This document shows positions 1 to 5,753 of a DNA stretch of 6,237 bases, in pieces. The DNA lies in NCBI GenBank assembly GCA_009922885.1, contig RFUP01000147.1:1-6237 (forward strand). Reading direction: 5' to 3'. Origin of the DNA: Paracoccaceae bacterium. Lineage in GTDB: Bacteria; Pseudomonadota; Alphaproteobacteria; Rhodobacterales; Rhodobacteraceae. Every line of letters starts with the position of its first letter. The stretch's first letter is position 1. Both the position numbers and the translations under genes were made by a program. Below the pieces are notes generated by a model that had not been told where the DNA came from, did not search any database, and saw only the letters and a list, made by a program, of their open reading frames with translations.

Positions 1-2180
1 TTGAGGTCCACGAAACGGTCCAGCGCGGCTTCCAGCGGGGTCGCATCGCGGCCCAGCTCGTTGCCGAACGCGCGGTAGGACTTCTCTTGACGCAGCCAGT
101 TCTGCGCCCGAGCCCCCACACCCTTCAGCCCGTGCTTCTCGCCCACCGACCAGATCAAATCCCAAAGGTAGCGGCCAAACTCGATCGGGTAATGCAGTTC
201 CCAACCCAGTTCACCCGTGTAGGCCACACGCACCGCGCGCACCGGGCACATGCCCAATTCGATGTCGCGGTAGGAAAGCCACGGGAAGCGCTTGTTGCCC
301 AGCACCGTTTCCGGATCGGCGTCTTTCACGATGTCTTTCAGCAGCGCACGCGCGTTCGGTCCAGCCAGAGCATACACGCCCCACTGCGTCGTCACATCGT
401 GGATGTCGATGTAGCCGCCGCCCTGCACCATGAAATCTTCTGCTGCCTTGATGAGGAAGTCCGCGTCATAGGCCGTCCATGCCCCGGCGGAGATGAGGTA
501 ATACTCGTTCTCCTTCAGGCGCACGATCGTGTATTCCGTGCGCGTTGTGCCCGCATCGGTCAGCGCGTAAGTCAGGTTGATCCGGCCCACGTTCGGCAGC
601 TTGTTGCAGGTGAAGTGATCGAGGAACGCGGTTGCGCCGGGGCCGCGCACCAGATGCTTGGTGAAGGCGGTTGCGTCGATGATCCCCACGGTGTTGCGCA
701 CCGCTTTCGCTTCCTCAACCGCATATTGCCACCACGCGCCACGGCGGAAGCTGCGCGAGTCGTGATCGAAGCTCTCCGGCGCGTCTTTCGGGCCGTAGTA
801 GTTCGGGCGATCCCAGCCGTTCACCTGGCCGAATTGCGCACCCATTTCCTTCTGGCGGTCATAGGCAGGCGCGGTCCGCAGCGGGCGGCAGGCTTCGCGC
901 TCTTCGTCCGGATGGTGCAGGATGAACACGTGCTCGTAGCACTCTTCGTTCTTCCGCGCGCCGTATTCCGTGGTCATCCACGAGCCGTAGCGCTTCGGGT
1001 CGAGCGAGGCCATGTCGATTTCGGCTTCGCCTTCCACCATCATCTGCGCAAGGTAATAGCCCGTACCACCTGCGGCTGTGATGCCGAAGCTGAAGCCTTC
1101 CGCCAGCCACATGTTCCGCAGGCCGGGCGCCGGGCCCACAAGCGGGTTGCCGTCTGGCGTGTAGCAGATCGGGCCATTGAAATCGTCCTTGAGGCCCACC
1201 GATTCCGACGAGGGCAGACGGTGGATCATGCTCATGTATTCCTCTTCGATCCGCTCCAGATCGAGCGGGAAGAGGTCGGCGCGGAAGCTGTCCGGCACGC
1301 CATATTCGAACCGAGCAGGTGCGTTGCGCTCATAGGGGCCAAGGATCCAGCCGCCGCGCTCTTCGCGCACATACCACTTCGCGTCCGCATCGCGCAGAAC
1401 TGGGTGCTGCGGATTGGTCTTGCGCCATTCCACCAGCGCCGGATCCGGCTCAGTCACGATATACTGGTGCTCCACCGGAATCGCAGGGATCTTGATGCCC
1501 AGAAGCTTCGCGGTGCGCTGCGCGTGGTTGCCCGTTGCCGTAACCACATGCTCGGCGGTGATCACCACCTTCTCGTCGGACGGCACAAGGTTACCGCCCT
1601 TTTCTTCCATCTTCGTCACCGTCACCTGCCATGCAGATCCGGTCCAGAAGTAGCTGTCCACTTGCCAACGGCGCTCGATAATCACGCCACGCTGGCGCGC
1701 GCCCTTGGCCATCGCCATGGTCACGTCGGCGGGGTTGATATAGCCGTCTTGCGGATGGAAAAGCGCGCCCTTCAGGTCTTCGGTCCGCACCAGCGGCCAA
1801 CGGTCCTTGATTTCCTTCGGGCTCAGGAACTCGTGGTAAACCCCTGCCGTTTCGGCAACAGAGGAATAGAGCATGTATTCGTCCATACGCGCATCGGTCT
1901 GCGCCATGCGCAGGTTACCCACCACGTAGAAGCCCGCGTTCAGCCCGGTTTCTTCTTCCAGCGTCTTGTAGAAATCCACCGAGTACTTGTGGATATGGGT
2001 CGTGGCATAGCTCATGTTGAAGAGCGGCAAGAGGCCCGCCGCGTGCCACGTCGAACCAGACGTCAGCTCGTCGCGTTCGAGCAGCATCACATCCTGCCAA
2101 CCCGCTTTTGCAAGATGGTAAGCAATCGAAGTGCCAACGGCACCACCGCCAACAACAAGGGCTTTGACATGGGTCTTCAT
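1..2180 (-). CDS. dmgdh: FAD-dependent dimethylglycine dehydrogenase-like protein, DAO plus GcvT domains (3' end beyond window)
   Basis: This is a flavoprotein of the dimethylglycine/sarcosine dehydrogenase family. Members oxidatively remove an N-methyl group from a methylated glycine and can pass the C1 unit to tetrahydrofolate in a fused GcvT-like half. They are cytoplasmic in bacteria. The first 726 residues are visible. An N-terminal dinucleotide fold (GGGAVGTSIAYHLAKAGW, residues 11-28) is followed by STWHAAGLL (residues 43-51), where His46 aligns with the histidine that carries covalent FAD in this family. The DAO domain runs to about residue 370 and includes EGFSFGITAAGGTGYYLA (361-378). 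A linker domain follows, then a GcvT-type folate-binding region from about 435, with IDATAFTKHLV (501-511) and VAYTGELGWELHYP (652-665). Family members are usually about 800-830 residues, so roughly the last 80-100, the C-terminal GcvT barrel, lie outside. The ATG at 2180 is preferred because GGAG (2189-2192) sits 8 bases upstream and the FAD fold starts at once; in-frame ATGs at 2216 and 2231 lack this. Substrate is inferred; sarcosine dehydrogenase is the main alternative. Confidence 0.85.
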   Translation of the reverse strand, partial: MKTHVKALVVGGGAVGTSIAYHLAKAGWQDVMLLERDELTSGSTWHAAGLLPLFNMSYATTHIHKYSVDFYKTLEEETGLNAGFYVVGNLRMAQTDARMDEYMLYSSVAETAGVYHEFLSPKEIKDRWPLVRTEDLKGALFHPQDGYINPADVTMAMAKGARQRGVIIERRWQVDSYFWTGSAWQVTVTKMEEKGGNLVPSDEKVVITAEHVVTATGNHAQRTAKLLGIKIPAIPVEHQYIVTEPDPALVEWRKTNPQHPVLRDADAKWYVREERGGWILGPYERNAPARFEYGVPDSFRADLFPLDLERIEEEYMSMIHRLPSSESVGLKDDFNGPICYTPDGNPLVGPAPGLRNMWLAEGFSFGITAAGGTGYYLAQMMVEGEAEIDMASLDPKRYGSWMTTEYGARKNEECYEHVFILHHPDEEREACRPLRTAPAYDRQKEMGAQFGQVNGWDRPNYYGPKDAPESFDHDSRSFRRGAWWQYAVEEAKAVRNTVGIIDATAFTKHLVRGPGATAFLDHFTCNKLPNVGRINLTYALTDAGTTRTEYTIVRLKENEYYLISAGAWTAYDADFLIKAAEDFMVQGGGYIDIHDVTTQWGVYALAGPNARALLKDIVKDADPETVLGNKRFPWLSYRDIELGMCPVRAVRVAYTGELGWELHYPIEFGRYLWDLIWSVGEKHGLKGVGARAQNWLRQEKSYRAFGNELGRDATPLEAALDRFVDL

Positions 2181-2302
2181 AGGACGGACTCCGTTCCGGA
2201 ATTGATTGCGCCACATATGGCCCAATCCCATGCCAGACCGCGAGAGCCTTCCGACGCGTCAGCGCTCAAAACCGACTTCGAGAATGTCGCGGAAGCGTCC
2301 GA
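2181..2302. other. Intergenic gap between the orphan gene and the dimethylglycine dehydrogenase-like gene
   Basis: This gap has 122 non-coding bases, the largest in the window. It holds the ribosome binding site for the downstream gene and is long enough for a promoter, but I see no convincing -35/-10 pair. There is an 8-base palindrome GACGCGTC at 2253-2260. An imperfect inverted repeat (CTTCCG near 2249 against CGGAAG near 2290) has a long loop and no T-run, so it is not a credible terminator. Confidence 0.5.
2189..2192 (-). promoter_or_regulatory. Ribosome binding site of the dimethylglycine dehydrogenase-like gene
   Basis: GGAG on the minus strand lies 8 bases before the ATG at 2180. This spacing decides between that start and the two in-frame upstream ATGs at 2216 and 2231, which would add 12 or 17 residues in front of the FAD-binding fold. 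Confidence 0.6.
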
Positions 2303-3802
2303 TCAGTTACCAACGCGGCAGCGTTTCACCCCATTCTCGAAGGTGCAATTCCCCGGCCCGCCCGAACGGGAATTCCCTCCGCCCAAACGACTCACCGTCG
2401 GCTTCGAAGGACTCGAGGGCGCTCGGTCACTGGATTGGCGGTCATACTCTGCCATCCGCGCACTGAGCTCCTCTTCATTGCGTTGATAAACCCGCTGAAA
2501 AGCCTCGCATTCATCACGCTGCATCCCCTTCGGACATGCGCTCCGATCGACGCTGTCAGACGAAGCCGACGCCGCGCGGCGGTCGTCCTGCCCTTCGTCG
2601 GCAGAGGAGCGCTTGAAGAATTCCTTCATCCGCTCTTCCTGGCTTTTCGATTCCTCGGGCGTTGCCTGACGTGGTGCAGGCGCGGCTTCCGCAGGCGCAT
2701 CGCTGCCCGGGCGTTTGAAGAAATCCTTCATCCGGTCCATCATGCCCGTGTTTTCGTCGCGCGGCGACAGCACTTCCTGCGTGCGCGCTTCACGCTCCAA
2801 CTGATCCGCGCCCGGCGCTTCCGGCCCGCCCAATTGGCGCTCCAAGGCGCTGCGCATTTCCTCGTCCATCGTCGCCTGCGTGCGCGGAGTAGGCGCCTTC
2901 GCCACGAAAATCCCCAGCCCACCATTGATATTCTTCTGGTATTCCTCTTGCATCACAGCCCGGCGTTCCCGCTCTGCCTCGATAGCCAGCTCCGCCATCT
3001 GGATCTGGCCATCCACGGTCAGCAAAGGCATATCGGGGTCAACATTTGGCATCGGTTCATCCAGCATCGCGTTCAGCGCGGCATGGTTGATCCCGGCCAG
3101 AATATCGCGCACCGCCTGATCCGTCGTGCGGGCGCGGATCTGGATTTCCACCTGTAAACCGATCTGCGCCGAAATCCGTTTGAACGGCGCGGCCCGCGCC
3201 TCGGATTCCCAATCATAATTCGAATAGGTCACGCTATAGGGAACGCCCTGGATAAAGGCGAAGCCCTTCTGAACCTGTGAATTCATCGCAAGATTGATGA
3301 ACCCAACCATATTCGCCATGATCCCGCGCTGCTCTTTCGGCACAGGCTTCCACGTCGCGATCACTTCCACCACTTGCGCGCCTTTGTGGTAGATATAGCC
3401 CTGCCGCGTCTTGCGTTTGATATCCGTCGCTGTCGGGCCACCGATCGAGGAACTCATCGGCCCGCCCTTCCGCGCTTTTTCCTTTTTCCACGCCTCAAGC
3501 TCGGCCACGGTCAACCCGTTGATCCAAGCTTCGATATCCGGTGTCCAATCGATGCGTTGCCAGCCTTCGGGTGCTGCCGCCAGATGGGTGCGCGGTTCAA
3601 CCGCTTGCCGCTCTTCCAGCGCCTTCTTGTCGGCGCGGGCTTCCACCACCCCGTCATACCGGCTCTTGAAACTCTGGAAATACTCGCCCGCTCCGATTTG
3701 GCCCAAGGCAACGCCCTGCTCTTTCGACATGCGGTCATAATCAACCGCCCCGCCAACGAGCGCCAAAACCACGCCAAACCCCAGAATATACCCTTTGGAC
3801 AC
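2303..3802 (-). CDS. Membrane-anchored or exported protein of unknown function, with RMK[D/E]FFKR repeats and CX8C loops
   Basis: I do not recognise this 499-residue protein. Residues 4-20 are a single hydrophobic segment (GYILGFGVVLALVGGAV) after Lys3, followed by acidic DYD. It is either a signal anchor or a signal peptide with a possible cut after Ala19; both put the rest in the periplasm. Residues 40-115 are mostly charged and helical. Residues about 125-255 look like a compact alternating strand/helix domain (YIYHKGAQVVEVIATWKP, VEIQIRARTTDQAVRDIL). Residues about 265-345 are highly charged and helix-prone (ELAIEAERERRAVMQEEYQ). From about 355 the chain is low-complexity, with RMKDFFKR at 357-364 and RMKEFFKR at 391-398 separated by an Ala/Pro-rich linker. 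The only four cysteines (423, 432, 486, 495) form two CX8C pairs near the C-terminus. The start is GTG at 3802, 7 bases after GAGGA (3810-3814). The next Met, residue 25, would lose the hydrophobic segment. The coding assignment is firm; the function is unknown. Confidence 0.85.
   Translation of the reverse strand: MSKGYILGFGVVLALVGGAVDYDRMSKEQGVALGQIGAGEYFQSFKSRYDGVVEARADKKALEERQAVEPRTHLAAAPEGWQRIDWTPDIEAWINGLTVAELEAWKKEKARKGGPMSSSIGGPTATDIKRKTRQGYIYHKGAQVVEVIATWKPVPKEQRGIMANMVGFINLAMNSQVQKGFAFIQGVPYSVTYSNYDWESEARAAPFKRISAQIGLQVEIQIRARTTDQAVRDILAGINHAALNAMLDEPMPNVDPDMPLLTVDGQIQMAELAIEAERERRAVMQEEYQKNINGGLGIFVAKAPTPRTQATMDEEMRSALERQLGGPEAPGADQLEREARTQEVLSPRDENTGMMDRMKDFFKRPGSDAPAEAAPAPRQATPEESKSQEERMKEFFKRSSADEGQDDRRAASASSDSVDRSACPKGMQRDECEAFQRVYQRNEEELSARMAEYDRQSSDRAPSSPSKPTVSRLGGGNSRSGGPGNCTFENGVKRCRVGN
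2609..2734 (-). repeat. Duplicated 24-base unit encoding RMK[D/E]FFKR inside the orphan gene
   Basis: The bases at 2711-2734 and 2609-2632 match at 22 of 24 positions. They encode RMKDFFKR and RMKEFFKR, 34 residues apart in register. The DNA between the copies encodes an Ala/Pro/Glu-rich linker and is not itself repeated. One of the two differences changes Asp to Glu; the other is silent. Confidence 0.85.
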
Positions 3803-3809
3803 AGCACCG

Positions 3810-3814
3810 TCCTC
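3810..3814 (-). promoter_or_regulatory. Ribosome binding site for the GTG start of the orphan gene
   Basis: GAGGA on the minus strand is followed by 7 bases and then the GTG at 3802-3800. It supports the non-ATG start that keeps the N-terminal hydrophobic segment. Confidence 0.65.
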
Positions 3815-3836
3815 GCAAAATAGATCACAATTCCCA

Positions 3837-3875
3837 CCTGCCTACCCGGCAAACATGGCAGGACTGTGCTCCTGC
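3837..3875 (-). other. Mutually exclusive short inverted repeats in the ggt-orphan gene gap
   Basis: In the minus-strand transcript GCAGGA (3875-3870) can pair with TCCTGC (3863-3858) across a 6-base loop. The overlapping CCTGCC (3862-3857) can instead pair with GGCAGG (3842-3837) across a 14-base loop. The middle segment cannot do both. The first hairpin is followed by CATGTTT, not a real T-run, so it would be a poor rho-independent terminator for ggt. The arrangement resembles an attenuator in form, but the 6-base stems could be chance. Confidence 0.3.
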
Positions 3876-3893
3876 TTTGGAAATTTCGCGCCC

Positions 3894-5681
3894 CTAACGG
3901 CCCAAGGCGATCCCCTCGCGGCGCGGATCGGCACCGCCTGAAAGTCCTCTTTCGCCAATCTCGATCCCATGAAGGCCAGAGGTCATCTCCACCGCGCGCG
4001 TCTCAAACCCCATTGCCTCCAACTCAGGTGCCAACCCCAAAGCTGTCGTGCCTTCCTCCAGCTCATAGCGACCGAACCGATTGACCAGATGCGGCATCGC
4101 GACCGCCGCCTGCACATCCATGCCCCAATCCGCCCAAGCGATCACCGTTTGCGCCACATAGCCGATGATCCGGCTCCCTCCGGGGCTGCCAATCACCAAC
4201 ACGGGCTTTCCCGCCTCGCGCACTATCGTCGGCGCCATCGACGAGCGCGGTCGCTTGCCCGGCTCCAGATGATTGGCCACGCGCGCGCCCTCGCGATGGG
4301 TCGCGAAACTGAAATCCGTCAGCTGATTATTCAGCAGAAAGCCCCGCACCATCACCCGGCTGCCAAAAGCATTCTCAATGCTCGACGTCATCGAAAGCGC
4401 GTTGCCGTAGCGATCCACGATGGAAATATGGGTTGTAGACGGGCGCTCAAGGCTCACACCATCCACGCGCAACCCGGCATGGTTCCACTTCGGCTTACCT
4501 GCCTCCGCTGCGGGCAAAGCCTTAGCCCCGCGCAGTAATTCAGCCCGTCCGGCCAGATACGCCGGATCGAGCAGCCCCTCCACCGGAACTGGCGTGAAAT
4601 CCTCGTCTGCCAGAAAGCGTTCCCGATCCGCGAAAGCCAAACGGCTCGCGTCCCCGATCAAGCGCCACGCCTCCACCTTTTCAGCGCCCAAAGCTGCCAG
4701 ATCGAATGCCGCAAGCATCCCGAGGATCTGCCCAACTGCCACCCCTCCCGAGGAAGGCGGCCCCATTCCGCAAACCTCGTATTGGCGGTAGGGCGCACAA
4801 ACTGCCGCCCGTTCGCGCAGTTGGTAGGCCGCAAGATCAAGCTCCGAAAGCACACCCGGATTATCCGGCACCTGTCGCACCGCATCCACAATCGCGCGCC
4901 CGATCCCCGCCTCGCCGGTCGCATAAAACGCCGCCGCGCCCTCGCGCGCGATGTCCCGCAACGTTTCAGCATAATCGGGATTCACCAGCCGCGCGCCCAC
5001 CTCAAGAGGCTTTCCCTCTGGCAGGAAATAGGCCGCCGTTTCCGAATACCGTGACAACCGCTCCTGATCTGCCGCCACCAGCGCCGCCAACCGCGGCGAG
5101 GCCTCAAACCCCGCTTCCGCCAACTCAATTGCCGGATCGAGCAAGCTCCCCCAAGGCTGATTTCCCCAACGTCGATGTGCCTCACCCAGGAGAGCGGGAA
5201 CCCCCGGCACGCCCACGGAACGCCCGCCGATCACCGCATCCCAAAAGCCCATTGGCTTGCCGTCCGGCGTCTGGAACAGCCTTGGTGTTGCCGCAAGAGG
5301 CGCCGTTTCCCGCCCGTCGAGCGTGGTTATCTCGCCCGTCGCGCCATCATGCCAAAGCAGAAACGCCCCGCCGCCCAAGCCCGAGGATTGCGGCTCAACC
5401 AGCCCCAATACCGCTTGCACGGCAATCATCGCATCCGCCGCAGTGCCGCCTGCCTCCAGCACTTTGGCCCCTGCCTGCACCGCCAAAGGATGCGCCGCCG
5501 CGATCATCCACTCGCGCGCTTCCACGGGCACACCCGCCGCTTTCGCCGCCAATGCCGCTTGCACCGCCGGATCACTGGATCCCGCCAAAACAGGTGCCGC
5601 CGCTTCCGGCGCAACACCATCCGCGGCTTGCTCCGCCCAAAGCGGCATGACCCATAACAGGAAAACCCAGATCAGTCGCAT
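3894..5681 (-). CDS. ggt: Exported gamma-glutamyltransferase (gamma-glutamyltranspeptidase)
   Basis: This N-terminal-nucleophile hydrolase cleaves the gamma-glutamyl bond of glutathione and related peptides, or transfers the glutamyl group. It acts in the periplasm after self-cleavage into large and small subunits. Residue numbers count from the ATG at 5681 (595 residues, normal for the family). Residues 1-16 are a short signal peptide (MRLIWVFLLWVMPLWA). GLGGGAFLL (101-109) and GRETAP, with substrate-binding Arg124, lie in the large subunit. The cut is predicted before Thr416 in STTHISIVD, the catalytic nucleophile (codon 4436-4434). Substrate-pocket elements follow: Ser434, Glu436, NNQLTDFS with Gln453 and Asp456, SSMAPTIV with Ser480-Ser481, and GSPGGSRI with oxyanion-hole Gly501-Gly502. 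The C-terminus GGADPRREGIALGR is typical. A GTG one codon upstream (5684) is also open, but GAGGAGG (5686-5692) fits the ATG better. The cysteine pair at 295/304 lies in the usual CAPYR...VCGM stretch. All catalytic elements are intact, so it should be active. Confidence 0.96.
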   Translation of the reverse strand: MRLIWVFLLWVMPLWAEQAADGVAPEAAAPVLAGSSDPAVQAALAAKAAGVPVEAREWMIAAAHPLAVQAGAKVLEAGGTAADAMIAVQAVLGLVEPQSSGLGGGAFLLWHDGATGEITTLDGRETAPLAATPRLFQTPDGKPMGFWDAVIGGRSVGVPGVPALLGEAHRRWGNQPWGSLLDPAIELAEAGFEASPRLAALVAADQERLSRYSETAAYFLPEGKPLEVGARLVNPDYAETLRDIAREGAAAFYATGEAGIGRAIVDAVRQVPDNPGVLSELDLAAYQLRERAAVCAPYRQYEVCGMGPPSSGGVAVGQILGMLAAFDLAALGAEKVEAWRLIGDASRLAFADRERFLADEDFTPVPVEGLLDPAYLAGRAELLRGAKALPAAEAGKPKWNHAGLRVDGVSLERPSTTHISIVDRYGNALSMTSSIENAFGSRVMVRGFLLNNQLTDFSFATHREGARVANHLEPGKRPRSSMAPTIVREAGKPVLVIGSPGGSRIIGYVAQTVIAWADWGMDVQAAVAMPHLVNRFGRYELEEGTTALGLAPELEAMGFETRAVEMTSGLHGIEIGERGLSGGADPRREGIALGR

Positions 5682-5685
5682 CACG

Positions 5686-5692
5686 CCTCCTC
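5686..5692 (-). promoter_or_regulatory. Ribosome binding site of ggt
   Basis: GAGGAGG on the minus strand lies 4 bases before the ATG at 5681 and only 1 base before the alternative GTG at 5684. The spacing favours the ATG, although 4 bases is itself on the short side. Confidence 0.7.
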
Positions 5693-5753
5693 AAGGTCCG
5701 GTCTAGCACCGAACCCTTACCAATCGATAAACCCGACCGGGAGGCGCGCGGCC

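Noticed and set aside
1..2180. Reading the dimethylglycine dehydrogenase-like gene as a truncated or broken gene
   Set aside because: The frame is intact from the ATG to the window edge with no stop or frameshift. The missing C-terminus is due to the window boundary.
2248..2297. Imperfect inverted repeat (CTTCCG/CGGAAG) after the orphan gene as a terminator
   Set aside because: The stem is short with a bulge, the loop is about 30 bases and no T-run follows, so it does not meet the form of a rho-independent terminator.
87..2486. A plus-strand open frame of about 800 codons opposite the dimethylglycine dehydrogenase-like gene
   Set aside because: Its product is rich in His, Arg, Val and Ala with no recognisable domain, as expected for the antisense of a GC3-rich gene. 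It runs through the real gene, the intergenic gap and the end of the next gene, and the opposite strand encodes a clear enzyme family.
3374..3823. Two overlapping plus-strand open frames opposite the N-terminal part of the orphan gene
   Set aside because: They have no good ribosome binding site or domain. The minus-strand frame is far longer, has a proper Shine-Dalgarno sequence and begins with a plausible signal segment.
3815..3845. TATTTT upstream of the orphan gene as a -10 box
   Set aside because: At 17 bases upstream the hexamer is GTAGGC, which does not resemble TTGACA. A lone AT-rich hexamer is not enough for a promoter call.
3511..3852. A minus-strand open frame of 113 codons overlapping the start of the orphan gene in another frame
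   Set aside because: It is rich in Trp, Arg and Gly in the manner of a frame shadow and ends inside the longer gene. The GAGGA site is spaced for the GTG at 3802 in the longer frame.
4706..5650. A plus-strand open frame of about 314 codons opposite ggt, very rich in Pro, Arg and Ala
   Set aside because: This composition is typical of an antisense shadow, and the minus strand carries an intact gamma-glutamyltransferase with all catalytic motifs over the same bases.
5727..5741. CCCGGTCGGG followed by TTTAT on the minus strand as a terminator after the hydroxyacid dehydrogenase gene
   Set aside because: The stem has only three or four base pairs and the T-run is broken. It is too weak to call.
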